Assembly (NCBI GenBank): GCA_029204225.1
Contig: CM055095.1
Coordinates: forward strand, 67,667,940-67,731,939
Length of the DNA: 64,000 bases
Direction: 5' to 3'
Origin: Diphasiastrum complanatum
Lineage: Eukaryota; Streptophyta; Lycopodiopsida; Lycopodiales; Lycopodiaceae
The notes beneath the pieces are model-generated. The model worked only from the letters and a program-made list of their open reading frames with translations. It ran no database searches and had not been told where the DNA came from. Shown here one piece after another: positions 9,876 through 21,170 of the stretch. The position numbers and the translations under genes are program-made. How positions within the stretch are numbered: position 1 is the stretch's first letter; every line of letters starts with the position of its first letter.

Positions 9876-12560
9876 TCACCAATAATCTCCACATGTACAC
9901 ATCCCATTCTGGAAATGATGGAAGCGATATGTATCTCTAACAACTATTTCTCTATTCACGATTTTTGAAACGAACTTGGCTGCCATATGGCAGTCACTAC
10001 ACATGCGAAGATTTTTTATGATGCACAAAGGTGCTCCATCAGGTGTACTTATTATCCCAAATGCCATGGCTAGCTTCTCGCTGTGGTAACCAAGCATATA
10101 CTCCTTGTCATCTGCTTGTACATCCTGCAGCACTAGCTTGGTGTCAGGCACATATCCTGCAATTTTCATTTGCTTGGTTAAACTCTTTAGTTTAGCATAG
10201 ATCTCTTTTGTTTGTGGATGGGTTCTATCGTTTACAACAAATTCATGGACCGTCTGATTAACCTCAATTGAGCTCTGACCTGGCTCCTTTCTGACACCTT
10301 TATCTGCCATCAGTTTTCTGACCTTCACTACATCATCCCACCTACCAGCTTCAGCATATATATTCGATAGAACTACATAGGCTGCAGCATTCAGTGAATC
10401 TAACTCGAGAAGACGGTCTGCAGCATGTTGTCCTCGCTCCACATCCCCATGAATTCTGCATACACCAAGTAAGGTCATCCACACCATAGCATCGGGTTTG
10501 AAAGGCATTTTTTGGAGTAGAGTTTCAGCTTCATCTAACTGCCCTGACCTACCAAGAAGATCAATTATGCATCTAAAATGATCCAATGTGGGCTGAACAC
10601 CATAATTTGCTCCCACACACAAAAAGTATTGATAACCCTCATCAACCAGTCCTGCATGGTTGCAGGCAGAGAGAATGCTGACAAAAGTGACATGGTTGGG
10701 CTTAATTCCTTCCCACTGCATTTGTTGAAAGGAGTTAATGGCACCAGTACAACACGCATGTTGTGCATATGCGGTAATGATGCCATTCCATGAAATTACA
10801 TCACGTCGAGGCAGCTTTTCAAACATTGTTTGTGCCATCTCAAGTGTCCCACCTTTTCCATACATGTTGACAAGGGCATTGCCTACAACAATGTCTCCCT
10901 CATATCCTTGTTCAATGACTTGCATATGAAAGTGCTTGCCCTCTGCAAGAGCTGCTATATCAGCACATGCATCAATGAGACTCACGAAAGTGACCCTGTC
11001 TGGCTCCAAACCTGCACTCTTCATATGATGGAAAAAGTGCAGAGCCTCTCTGCCATGCCCAGCATGCGCATATGCTGCAATCATAGCATTCCAGGCTACT
11101 ATATCACGATGTGGCAATATGTTAAAAGCATTCAATGCATCGTCAAGGCCTCTGCATTTCCCATACATGTTCACTATAGCAGTCCCTACAATAACATTAG
11201 ACTCCAATCCAGCATCTGCAACAAGGGCATGGATTTGCTTCGCCTGATCTAGATCTGATAGATTTGAGCAAGCACTAAGGACGTTCACAAAAGTGATTTT
11301 ATCTGGCTCCACTCCATCATGTTGCATTTTCCGGAATAGCTGCAGTGCTTCCCTCCAACGGCCATGCTGTGTGTGAAGCCCAATCAAGGCATTCCATAAA
11401 GATACTTCTCTCTGTGGGAGTTGGTTAAAGATCTTACATGCATCTCGCAAATTTCCAGACTGACCATAAACATCGAGCATATTTAAAACTGTGACTCGGT
11501 CTGGCGTTATATGTTGCTGTTGCATCAAATCGTACAGTTGAATGGCACCTTTGCCATTGCCATTCTGAAAGTACGCCGATATCATGCAATTCCAGGAAAT
11601 GACATTCCGAACAGGCATTTTTTCAAACATCCTGCGAGCGTCCTCAAGACTTCCACATTTGCCATACATGTTGACAAGAGCAGTTCCAACAACAACATCT
11701 TCCTCAAATAGATTTTCAATAATTTGCAAATGCACTAGTTTACCCTCTGCTAAGTCTGTTGGACTAGAATAAGCACTGAGAAGGCTAATGTAAGTGATTT
11801 TATTAGGCTTTAATCCTTCCTGCTTCATCTGCTCAAATATTAGCAGAGCTTGTTTGCGCTGACCAAGCTTGGCATATGCGGAGATCATTGCATTCCACGA
11901 AACCATATCCCGCTTGGACAGAGTGTCAAATATCTTCCTAGAATCGTCTATGCTACCGCACTTGCTGTACATTTTGACAAGCATGTTACCAACCACGATA
12001 TCTAAATTGAAACCATCCTTAACAATTAGGTCATGGATCATCTTACCTTCTGCAAGTGCTGATGGGTTTGCACATGCATTTAGGGCAGCCAGTAAGGTGA
12101 TCTTGTCGGGCTTCACACCTTCACATCTCATCTGGTGAAAAAGCTGCAAAGCCTGCTTGTCAAACCCGTGCTGCGCATACGCACCGATCATGACGGTCCA
12201 CGAGTAGGCATTGCGAGGATCAATTCTGTCAAAAAGTGCCCTTGCCTGCTTCAGATCGCCACATCTTCCATACATTTGAACAAGAAGGTTTTGAATGAAT
12301 CTCTGTGGCTTGGATGTGTTTCTCAGAATGTGCTGATGAACAAGTATTCCTTCAGGGAGCGCCTTCGTCTTGCCGCATTCTTTAATAAGCCGCGCAAAAG
12401 TATCCCAATCAGCATAAAAGCCCTCTTCATTAAGCTGATCCAAGGCCTTCTTCAGCTGCCCCTGCTTAGGGATCACTCTCACCGCATTCTTCTTTGCAAC
12501 TTCCTCGACAGCAAGAGCAATGCTAGAAAAGTATCCAACTCTCCCAAAAAAACGTGCCAT
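9876..12560 (-). CDS. Pentatricopeptide repeat protein, PLS-DYW class (organelle RNA editing factor)
   Basis: Intact, uninterrupted 894-residue ORF from an ATG at 12560. After about 55 residues of N-terminal sequence (likely organelle targeting: hydrophobic, Arg/Lys-bearing, few acids) come tandem PPR motifs in the P-L-S rhythm, visible as repeated blocks such as NAYSWTVMIGAYAQHGFDKQ, VVGNALVNMYGKGG and RDVISWNGIITAYAQH. The E-type extension lies roughly at 690-790 and the DYW domain at about 800-894. The deaminase-like zinc and catalytic set is complete: H826-S-E828 in YHSEKLA, then C854-x2-C857-H858, then the end CTCGDYW. DYW proteins bind one or a few organelle transcripts and deaminate C to U in mitochondria or plastids; in some non-seed plants certain DYW variants are linked to U-to-C editing, but this end is the canonical form. 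No intron is seen. This is the only clearly functional gene in the window. Target organelle and site cannot be read from sequence by eye. Confidence 0.96.
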   Translation of the reverse strand: MARFFGRVGYFSSIALAVEEVAKKNAVRVIPKQGQLKKALDQLNEEGFYADWDTFARLIKECGKTKALPEGILVHQHILRNTSKPQRFIQNLLVQMYGRCGDLKQARALFDRIDPRNAYSWTVMIGAYAQHGFDKQALQLFHQMRCEGVKPDKITLLAALNACANPSALAEGKMIHDLIVKDGFNLDIVVGNMLVKMYSKCGSIDDSRKIFDTLSKRDMVSWNAMISAYAKLGQRKQALLIFEQMKQEGLKPNKITYISLLSAYSSPTDLAEGKLVHLQIIENLFEEDVVVGTALVNMYGKCGSLEDARRMFEKMPVRNVISWNCMISAYFQNGNGKGAIQLYDLMQQQHITPDRVTVLNMLDVYGQSGNLRDACKIFNQLPQREVSLWNALIGLHTQHGRWREALQLFRKMQHDGVEPDKITFVNVLSACSNLSDLDQAKQIHALVADAGLESNVIVGTAIVNMYGKCRGLDDALNAFNILPHRDIVAWNAMIAAYAHAGHGREALHFFHHMKSAGLEPDRVTFVSLIDACADIAALAEGKHFHMQVIEQGYEGDIVVGNALVNMYGKGGTLEMAQTMFEKLPRRDVISWNGIITAYAQHACCTGAINSFQQMQWEGIKPNHVTFVSILSACNHAGLVDEGYQYFLCVGANYGVQPTLDHFRCIIDLLGRSGQLDEAETLLQKMPFKPDAMVWMTLLGVCRIHGDVERGQHAADRLLELDSLNAAAYVVLSNIYAEAGRWDDVVKVRKLMADKGVRKEPGQSSIEVNQTVHEFVVNDRTHPQTKEIYAKLKSLTKQMKIAGYVPDTKLVLQDVQADDKEYMLGYHSEKLAMAFGIISTPDGAPLCIIKNLRMCSDCHMAAKFVSKIVNREIVVRDTYRFHHFQNGMCTCGDYW

Positions 12561-13010
12561 ACCTCCACAATATGAATAAAAGAGAGGATTTCAAAAACAA
12601 AAGAGTGAATCCTGAGCTTTCTTCACAACAAACAGCCCTGATTTTCGGCATCCCTAATACTGTAGCATGAAGTATCCAACAGATGCAATTTCAAAACCCA
12701 CATGGGGATCAACAGACAGACGTGGCTGGATTTCACCAATTCATAATTCATTTGCAAATAAGAGAAATCATGCTCCAATGCTTCCTCACTCAACGATGGC
12801 CAGAGTGGTTGATGCCGTCATGGTCCACGAGCAATTATCTCGCAGAATTCGCTCTCTGTGTGCGGCAAGCTGCTTTCGTCCTTCATTTTCCTCGTCCTTC
12901 TTCTTCTTCTTCTTCTTCTTCTTCTTCTCCTCCATCTCCATTTCCTTGGAAGCCTTCCCTCCTTTCCTTTTGCTTTATTTACGTCTAAAAGCTTGAGAAG
13001 AGATTAGGGC
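12561..13010 (-). promoter_or_regulatory. Putative promoter and 5' UTR of the PPR gene
   Basis: The DNA upstream of the PPR start includes a (CTT)n run at about 12897-12928, which on the transcribed strand is a purine (GAA) repeat of the sort often found in plant 5' leaders. No convincing TATA box can be assigned. Function is inferred from position alone. Confidence 0.35.
12897..12928. repeat. (CTT)n microsatellite
   Basis: About ten uninterrupted CTT units upstream of the PPR gene. Confidence 0.93.
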
Positions 13011-14099
13011 TTAGTGGCATGAGGGAGGCCATTTGGACTGAGCAAAGGTAAAACCTCCAATGGAGTGCATTATATGGCTTATTCAAAAATCAAGAAAATT
13101 TCTAGCCAAAAACCAACTCTAATCACTCCAATCACGCTTTCCCAAATTCAAGCTTTCCATTAGCCATAGTATTGACTATCATTCACATTCAATTGGCAAT
13201 TAAGTTATGTTGACGTATGAAGTTGCTTTTCCTCCCCCCCCCGATAGGAGATCACCTGCAGATGTCCCCAACCTCCCTCTTTGTCACATGTTGTTAATCC
13301 AAGCAGTAGCCCTGGTTGTCCCCGTGCAAACAAACATTAGAGACTAGCTTGGGCTCTTTCATTCTTTGGGTACTTCACAAGATACACCCACAAATGTTGC
13401 TTGCCTTCCTTTCCTAATCATTAATCATATTACTGTTCATCAACAATCAGTATACCACATCTATCTCTGCCACATTGCCACCTTTGTTCTTCCTATGTTT
13501 GTAAACCTTGAAGTCAGACAGTCAAGAAGAGAGCGTTGAATTGTAAATTAAAAAGACACCATAATGAGCTTGCAATTAACAATTGTCAGATCAAAAAACT
13601 GACACATATAGACTCAGACACAAAAGCTCTACTCTTGCAAAGCAACCACAAAATGTACTTCACTACTTTTAATCAAAATAATAATTACAACCTAAGTACT
13701 AGTTAGGGCTCAATAGGTAACAACTCATCATTCTAGGAACCTAGGGAGAGAAACATAAACCATAAAAGAAATGATTAAGGATTGCATTATTAACGTTTCC
13801 AAAAACCTACTAACAACATTCATGAAACATGCTTCCATGATAGCATACCCACTAAGCATAGAGATATATTACATCTAAGCACCACAAGCACAATAAAAAA
13901 AAAAGTAGTCCTTTTCTCACAAATTAAGCCAACTGTAGTATTGTACTGTATAGTGAACCACATTCACATCCCTAGATTTCAGCTTTTCACATTGTAAATG
14001 ATATTTTACTTTGAAATGTTTTGTTCTTGCATGCAATACTAGGTTCTTCACTAACTATATTTCACTTTGGCTATGACAGTACTTTGTGTTTGTTTCATA
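13011..14099. other. Intergenic DNA, no genes recognised
   Basis: AT-rich DNA with a short poly-C run near 13234-13242. Only short ORFs, none resembling a known family, and no terminal repeats seen. It separates the PPR gene's presumed promoter from the copia remnants. Confidence 0.5.
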
Positions 14100-14840
14100 C
14101 CAATATCACTTAATAGCTACCATAGCCAAACAGTGTCTTGAGTTGTTGAACTTAATGCTTTATACTTAGCTTCAATGGTCAAAAGAGATACAATATCTTG
14201 CTTTTTACTAGACCGCAAAAAACAACCATTACTGAAATTGAAAGTATATCATGTGGTTCATCTCTATTATCTATGTTACCAGCCCAGTCATCATCAATGT
14301 GACCATGTAATTTAGGTGAATCATGTTGTATCCTGTAAATCAAACCAAGATCAGGTGCCTTTTACATATCTCAAGATTCTTTTTGAGGCCTCCAATAATC
14401 CAATGTAGGTGTCGCCATAAATTGGCTAATCAAACTCACAAAATAACAGATATCAAGATGTGTGGTGGTAATATATCTTAGACTTCCAACTAGCCGACGA
14501 AATAAAGTAGCGTCAACTGGACCACTATAATCAAAGCATGATAATTTCCTACCAATCTCACATGGTGTAGTAGACAACTTACAATCAAACATGTGAAACC
14601 TTTTTAGAGTTTCATGAACATACTTGCTTCGACAAAGTTTGATATTGCCATTCCTCTACTCCCAAGCAATAGTGCATAAGATCAAGATCCATCGTTTCAA
14701 ACTAATTGTTTAGATCAGCCTTTATAGTATTGATGAGATTTTCATCATTTCCAGTAATAATGATATCATTGACATACAATACAACCAAAGCAATATTATC
14801 ATCACTCATAAAACATATGCAGAAACAAAACGTTTCTATT
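14100..14840 (-). pseudogene. Ty1/copia element (host copy), RT end and RNase H
   Basis: Minus-strand translation runs from LVVLYVNDIIITGNDE (the copia YVDD box with N for D) through PCEIGRKLSC, LFRRLVGSLRYITTTHLDIC (the usual TRPDI box changed to THLDI) and on to the RNase H words DDDWAGN and IEAKYKALSS. Frameshifts and stops interrupt it. The upstream integrase of the same orientation is at 17.03-17.5 kb, so this element is split by another copia element lying at 14873-17027. Confidence 0.8.
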
Positions 14841-14872
14841 ACCAAAGCTTTGCTAGCTTTCAGCCCTCACTC

Positions 14873-15781
14873 TGATGAAAAGACACGAAGCGAAAATGTT
14901 CGTGAATGCGAAAGTCAAAAGGCACGAAGCGAAAATGTTTGCGAACACCCTGACGAAAAGACACGAACGCGAAAAATTCACGAAAGAATTTTTTCGCAAT
15001 ACAGCGGGAGAAAGTCAGACGGCGCGAAAGTCAAATGACTCGAAGCGACACGAAAATATTCGCGACACCTTTTCGACCCTCACGCTCCAAAAAAAAGATC
15101 AGCAAGATCATGCAAGTACCAAGAAGTACAGATATCTGATTTGATATCATGACATCAGCAGATGCACTCTAAGTTGTGGCTAATCTGCCACTCTTGTAAA
15201 TTTGTGATTAGTTGTAGATATTTAATCACTCTAATCTAGAAGTTACACGACGCGACTATATACCTTCTGGTTGATGCATAATATAAGAAGTCTAATGCTA
15301 GTAAGCAAGATATACAGACGGAAATACAGAATAGAAGTTCGCCTGTGCACGAGGCAAGTTTTGTAAGCAGGATCCACAGAGATCCAAGGAGTTCGCTAGT
15401 AAGTGAGACATTACTTGTGAGAGAGCGCCGCTTCTCTCATGCCAACGCGCTGTGTGGGTCTGTCATATAGCGCATGAAAAACGAGAAGATCAATAGATGA
15501 TATTGTAGCTATTATGCACATATCACTCTTATCTTTGTCTGATCTTGTTGAATGAATTGTTGTCCACCTTCGCTTGTGTATCTCATTCACCCACTTTTAT
15601 CAATTTCACACACTGGTTGAATTTTGTTGAATGTTGTGTTAATCAAAACCTAGATTAGTAGTGTCTGTCTACATTCTGGAGGATTGTATGAATGATACAG
15701 TTAGCAGTGACCAGCAATCATATCTGAAATCCATCTGAATTGTTTAACGTTCATGATTCAGTCGTTTCTCGATTCGCATCA
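14873..15781 (+). mobile_element. Nested copia element, 5' LTR (about 909 bp)
   Basis: Starts TGATGAAAAG and ends TTCGCATCA, an inverted TGATG/CATCA pair, and is followed one base later by a primer-binding site. From about 15058 onward it matches 16318-17027, the truncated 3' LTR. The first 190 bp hold imperfect repeats of GACACGAAGCGAAAATG. The 5' border is inferred from the TG dinucleotide and could be slightly off. Confidence 0.75.
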
Positions 15782-15782
15782 A

Positions 15783-15794
15783 TGGTATCAGAGC
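15783..15794 (+). promoter_or_regulatory. Primer-binding site for initiator Met-tRNA
   Basis: TGGTATCAGAGC directly after the 5' LTR is complementary to the 3' end of plant initiator methionine tRNA, the standard primer of plant copia elements. It fixes the orientation and the LTR end. Confidence 0.92.
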
Positions 15795-15832
15795 CGCCTT
15801 GTCATAGTCTGACATAGCCAAAAGGCTATCAG

Positions 15833-16317
15833 ATGCAGGAGGCCAAACATTCAAATAAAATTCCATCAACAAGAGAACACACTTCAGAAGCAATGGATTC
15901 AATTAGCAACATCCAATCCAAGATATGTACAGTTTTGGATTCGTTAGGATCTAACTTTCTAGCATGGAAAGTTAAGACATCGCTGATACTAAAGGGTGAA
16001 GGTTTATTCCCCGGGGTGGATGGCACAGAGGAGATGCCTACAACATCAGGCAAAGAGCTACGCGAATGGAGGGAGAAAAATGACAAGGCACTAGCCTTGT
16101 TATCATCATCCATCAAAGGTAGTCTCATGCTTGACCTGGCTACACTCTCCAAGGCAAAGGAGATGTAGGATACACTACTCACGAAATTTCAAACAAAATA
16201 ACGCAGTCAAATAATGATGCTAGAAGATCAGTTGACAAACCTGCAGTGGGACGGCAAAGATCTCACTTCCTTTGTAAGGAAGATGAAGGATCTATTCCTG
16301 TCACTACACAACCCTGT
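15833..16317 (+). pseudogene. Ty1/copia gag N-terminal fragment
   Basis: Following the primer-binding site, the frame reads MQEAKHSNKIPSTREHTSEA and then the copia Gag layout: LDSLGSNFLAWKVKTSLILK, a WREKNDKALALLSSSIK block and TLSKAKEM, interrupted by a stop where Trp is expected (KEM-stop-DTLL). It continues with stops as LEDQLTNLQWDG and FVRKMKDLFLSL. The rest of gag and all of pol are gone; the sequence jumps straight into the middle of the 3' LTR at 16318. Confidence 0.82.
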
Positions 16318-17027
16318 ATTCGCGACACCTTTTTGACCCTCACGCTCCAAAAAAAAGATCAGCAAGATCATGCAAGTACCAAGAAGTACAAATATTTGAT
16401 CTGATATCATGACATCAGCAGATGCACTCTAAGTCATGGCTAATTTGTCACTTTTGTAATTTGTGATTAGTTGTAGATGTTTAATCACTCTAGTCTAGAA
16501 GTTACACGACACGACTATATACCTTCTGGGTGATGCATAATATAACAAGTCTAATGCTAGTGAGCAAGATATACAAACAGAATACAGAATAGAAGTTTGC
16601 CTGTGCGCGAGACAAGTTTTGTAAGCAGGATCCACGGAGATCCAAGGAGTCCGCTAGTAAGCGAGACACTACTCGTGGTCTCTCACACCAACGCGCTATG
16701 TAGGTCTGTCATACAGTGCATGAAAAATGAGAAGATCAATAGATGATATTGTAGCTATTACGCACATATCACTCTTATCTTTGTCTGATCTTGTTGAATG
16801 AATTGATGTTTGCCTTCGCTTGTGTATCTCATTCACTCATTTTTATCAATTTCGCACACTGGTTGAATTTTGTTGAATGTTGTGTTAATCAAAACATAGA
16901 TCAACACTGTCTGTCTACACTCTGGAGGATTGTAAAAATGATACAGTTGGCAGTGACCAGCAATCATATCTGAAATCCATCCGAATTGTTTAACGTTCGC
17001 GATTCAGTCGTTTCTCGATTCGCATCA
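16318..17027 (+). mobile_element. Nested copia element, truncated 3' LTR
   Basis: Matches 15058-15781 with scattered differences and ends in the same TTCGCATCA. Its first 190 bp are missing, removed together with pol by one internal deletion. The flanks of the whole element (CACTC on the left, ACATA on the right) are not a matching target-site duplication, so a further rearrangement probably occurred. Confidence 0.85.
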
Positions 17028-17500
17028 ACATATAGATTGGGATCAAAATTGGTTCTCATGACATTGTTGGAGAGAAAGTACGCATGTGAACACCTCTTTA
17101 GGAGTCACATTGGAAACAACAATAGTGAAACTATGATTTTGCAAGAAAGTAGCATTATTACATGCCTCAGACCATTAGAAGTTTGGTAGATTCATTAGCT
17201 TCATCATTGATCTCACACTTTTGACAATCGTGCAATTCTTTCTTTCTGCAACTCCATTGTTGTGAGGAGTGTGTGCTCTTGTGTGATGGATTTCAGCAAT
17301 ACTTCAATCCCTACTCTAATCCAAATCCATTCAATTTGCCTACCAGGATTTGAAACTGTTGAAATATATGAAGAATTGATAGAGGTCGTGCTCTTGCAAT
17401 CAATGTGCCATGTACACTCTCTAGAATTCTAATAGAATCTATTCCAAGGGAAATTGTGTTGTGTCATGCATTGTTTATTGAGCATTTTTGTTATCTCTGA
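17028..17500 (-). pseudogene. Ty1/copia integrase fragment (host copy, split by nested insertion)
   Basis: The minus strand reads HTPHNNGVAERKNCTIV, the strongly conserved TPQQNGVAERKNRT box of copia integrase around the catalytic Glu, then SMMKLMNLPNF, stop, WSEAC and NVTPKEV. It has the same orientation as the RT/RNase H at 14.1-14.84 kb and lies on the correct (5') side of it. The two pieces are therefore one copia element, with the IN-to-RT interval deleted and another element inserted. Confidence 0.8.
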
Positions 17501-18539
17501 TTCTCAAATTTTAGATTTGAATGTTGAATTGCTTCAGATTGACCTTGCTTCCGCACAACAATAAATTTGTGTATGTCTATGAAATCAACTGTCTAGATCC
17601 TTATAATTTCAAAGTCTGGATCAGGTAGAACTCGACATTACTTTGGGCTTGAATATGATAGGCATATTATATTCCTACACAAAGAGATGGTTAATCTAAT
17701 ATAGACATTTGTAAAAAGGTCAAAAAGAACTTATGCCACATCATCAAATATCCGTACATATCAGAACCACAAGAGGATAAACAAGTTCTCTTACCAAAAA
17801 TGCAGATTCTCGCATGATAGCGATATCTCACCTCAACAGTTTGTCTGTACATAGTAGTACCAAGAAAAACTAACATATATGATTTTGCTTTTGTTTGAAA
17901 ATTTAGACTACTCTCTGTTGCTCAAATCCCATATCACAATCCAACAAAGTAAAAAGGTAAAATTATCACTTTTAATTTCAGAGAGAACATCTTACTCAAT
18001 CAAGAAGCTCAAAACATCTACATTATTTACAACAATATTATCTTTTAATCTAAGGCTAGACTAGAATAACAATAATCCTAAACTCTGCGAAAAGCAATTA
18101 GCACCTGCAAGAACAAGACATCTAACATAGAAAAAAAAAATTGCAAAATGAGCCCACATTGCTAAAACTTCCTCACAAGGCTCCTCAAACTCATTCTCAT
18201 GAAGACTCACAAGTATTCAAGAAGGTGAAATGCAAATTAGTGTGACAACATGACCAGAGAGGTTCTATTTATGTAAAACTTTCGATCTAAAAATGCTGAT
18301 CATGGACTTTAGGAGTTGTGTACTCCTTTACACATAAAATTTTTGAGGGAATTTTCTCTTGCTTGTGGCGTGTGCTTTGTTTCTTGGCTACATGTTTTCT
18401 TTCATGCACATTGTTAACAACTTAAAAAATGAGCCAACCACACAAGTCAGATGATGGACAACATCGAAAAATTCTAATTATCTTGTTATTTTTCTCTCTA
18501 AAATTCTCTTACTAAGGCACGATTTCTTATAAGGCCTTT
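17501..18539. other. Decayed DNA, probably 5' part of the copia host copy
   Basis: Only short ORFs; I cannot identify a domain with confidence. Position upstream of a minus-strand copia integrase makes an eroded gag-protease region plausible up to about 17.9 kb. From 17.9 to 18.5 kb I see nothing recognisable. Confidence 0.35.
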
Positions 18540-19160
18540 ACATTATGGTTTACCACCCGCTCAATCCGTGGACCATGGATAGAACTAATGCCCACCGGTA
18601 GCCACCCCATATTTTGACAACCATACTAGTTTACTCAAAAGGAAGAGGGGAAAATCCTAGGCAAATAGATGAATATCTCAAGATGGGACAAATAAGGCCA
18701 AGTAAATCACCATGAGAAGTATCTACCCATTGATTGAGTTTGCCTATAATAGTAATAAACATTCAGCTATTGGTTATAGCCCGTTTATGCTTATCTATGG
18801 TTATGAACCTAGATTACCCATTTCAATTGAAACTCGAACGATAGATTTCCTACACAATATGCAAGAAATGCTTTGAATAGCACTTGAGAATGTCCAATGT
18901 GTTCAAGATAAGGGCAAACATTATGCCAATATGAAAAAATTACTTCTAGATTTTCAAGAAGGGATTGGGTATATTTGTGAATCTCGAAGGATTCAAACAT
19001 AATGCATACTGGCAAGTATTACAAACTATCCACTAGATATAGGAGACAATATCAAATTCTAAAAAGTATAGGATCTTTGGCTTACCAACTAGACCTCCCA
19101 AAAGGAACTCAAGTACACCTTATATTTCACGTAAGTCGACTTAAGAAAGTCCTGCGTGCA
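18540..19160 (+). pseudogene. Ty3/gypsy integrase C-terminal remnant (with a short RT piece)
   Basis: From about 18550 the plus strand gives YHPLNPWTMDRTN, a degenerate form of the integrase HPQTDGQTE motif. Near 18670 comes [14 protein letters not shown], which is a reverse transcriptase motif and out of normal order. It then reads [20 protein letters not shown], the conserved end of the integrase core, and after several frame changes RRQYQILKSIGSLAYQLDLP and FHVSRLKK, the gypsy integrase tail. Stops and shifts throughout show a dead, internally rearranged copy. Confidence 0.78.
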
Positions 19161-20740
19161 TCTTGGTTTTGGAGATCAATTGGACCTATTAGAGGAATCA
19201 TCAAGTGTGACCTAACTTGAACCTGATAAGACCCTTGGCTTCTTTGTATCAATCATCTAGTTTGGATCTTTGGAGTTGGTCTTGACACTTGGAATCCAAG
19301 CAAACTATGTTCTTTGAATGTTGACCTAACTATGTCAAGATTGGCGCCTACAAGACAAGTTTGAACCCAAACAAATTTCTTTGCAAATAGCCTCAAGTTT
19401 GAAAAGTATTCCTTTTGTACAAGTAGCAAATGGCTCACAGGACATCCCTCAAACTTTGTCCAAGAGAAAAGACAAACCCAGAAATACACAAGATTATACT
19501 CACACCTCCACATGGGGATTAGAATTTAGATGAGCAAAACCACAAGCCAAGCTCCTATCACCATGTTATGGATCATTGGATTCCAAGCATAAGATTCATG
19601 CTCATCCTCTTGGCTTACATGCACCACACATCTTTAGAGATGGTTTACGGTAGAGAAGGGCAACCTTCATCCAACGATGGTGCATGCTTGATAAATGGTG
19701 CTTGTAGCTTTTAAGCACCCACCACCAAGGATTGGAATTTGAAAGGAATACTCTCAATTAAAGGGCGTTTAATTTTCTATTTTAAATGACACGTTGGTTA
19801 CAATGCCACTTTCCAACTAAAAATGTCTAAGGTACTTGGCAATCTAGAATATAATTTTGTTATCTGTAATAAAAAATTTGTCTTTTTAAATTGGCCTTTC
19901 ACAATAAAAAGTTAATTTTGAAAAGTTAATCTCAGCTTGACACTTTTTTTGTCTATCTATAAATAATAAAAAGCCTTTAACATGCATTGCAATTGGCAAA
20001 GTCCCGCCTCCACCATCCTTGGATTAACTGGTGGATCCCTTCCTACCTTGGCAGCCACAATTGAGCATAAACACAATTGTGGCTTCCAAGAGATGAGGAA
20101 AGAACACCCTACTCTTAATCCTGATGAGGAATATGCTCCTCCCCAAGGGAGTTGCAAGCCTGCCACCATCCAATGGTGGTGGGTGCTTGAGAGCATCATA
20201 TCTCTCAAGCACCCATGGTCTACCAACCTTTCTACAACCTTAAATGATGCTAGTGCGGGACCGCTCACAATTGTCATGTAGTCACCCTCATCCATATGCT
20301 CATCCCCTAGAAGTGCCTATATGGATGCCTCATCTCGAGGGAGAGAAAAAATATCGCCAACAACAAAGGTTGGTAAAGATTTTTGAAGGTGGTATTAGCT
20401 TAATAAAGACAAAGCCTAGGGATATTAATGACTCAAAGCTCCCAACACTACATATAAACAATGAATCCTTGGCCCCACCTGAAGGCATATGTTTTCCTAG
20501 AAAGTTGCACTTTGGAATAGCCTTTGAACTTATGGATGAGCATATTATGCACCGCCACTACGTGGTGGTGTAGCAACCATCTAGTGGAAATGGTGGTGAT
20601 ATGTTTACTCAAACTTAGATTTGTGAGACACCTATGCTCATCCCCCCAAATATAGCCTTTATGGCATGTCTATACAAAGATATTATTTAGTATTGGTACT
20701 TAAATAGCTTCAGAAGCTATACTCCCCTCACTCACTCACT
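19161..20740. other. Intergenic DNA, no assigned genes
   Basis: Contains opposed ORFs of about 100 residues around 19957-20295 with no recognisable family. There is a word-level inverted similarity between the 19.69-19.73 kb and 20.16-20.21 kb stretches (AAGCACCCACCACCA against TGGTGGTGGGTGCTT), which could be a decayed foldback element. Confidence 0.4.
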
Positions 20741-20747
20741 CTCACAC

Positions 20748-20770
20748 ACACACACACACACACCCCTCTT

Positions 20771-20810
<40 letters not shown>
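20748..20810. repeat. (CA)n and (TC)n microsatellites
   Basis: A CA tract at about 20748-20764 followed by a CT-rich tract with an uninterrupted (TC)n run to about 20808, ending 30 bases before the 109-codon ORF. Pyrimidine tracts of this kind are common in plant 5' leaders. Confidence 0.9.
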
Positions 20811-20811
<1 letters not shown>

Positions 20812-20840
20812 CTGGATCAGAGCCTGTTGTTGAAGAAAAA

Positions 20841-21170
20841 ATGCTGACAATAGATCTAGCAATAGCAGGCCTTGCTGACGTGCGAGGTCGAAGAAAGCCC
20901 GTTGTTCGGAAAGCGGCTGTTAATGGCCGAGGTCAGCTAGCTCCCTTCTCTCCAAGCGATGCCCAGAAATCAGCAGGCTACAATGACCCCGGCCAAAAGA
21001 TCACTGGATCTTCCTGTATACGTCAACCGCAGCCGCAGCAGCAGCAACATCAACATGTTGATGAAAGATCTACGGAGTTGAAAGGCTTATGCTCCAATGG
21101 GCTGCATTGTGACCTATGCCCACCTGAACCACTGGATGAGATCAAATGCTTCTTTGCTCAGCAGCTTTGA
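20841..21170 (+). CDS. Candidate small gene, 109 residues, unknown function
   Basis: ATG in a favourable context (GAAAAAATGCTG) after a pyrimidine-rich leader, with an AT-rich TTAAATAGC 135 bases upstream that could be a TATA element, and AAATAAAAC at about 21409 as a possible polyadenylation signal. The ORF ends TGA. The protein has a basic middle (DVRGRRKPVVRK), a Gln/His run (QPQPQQQQHQH) and a Cys-bearing C-terminus (CSNGLHCDLCPPEPLDEIKC, then FFAQQL). I recognise no family. The combination of leader, start context and codon usage unlike its decayed surroundings is why I list it as a gene rather than a chance ORF. Confidence 0.42.
   Translation: MLTIDLAIAGLADVRGRRKPVVRKAAVNGRGQLAPFSPSDAQKSAGYNDPGQKITGSSCIRQPQPQQQQHQHVDERSTELKGLCSNGLHCDLCPPEPLDEIKCFFAQQL

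Noticed and set aside
10830-11252. Plus-strand ORFs across the PPR gene (up to 146 residues)
   Set aside because: They are antisense shadows of a long repetitive coding sequence with strong codon structure.
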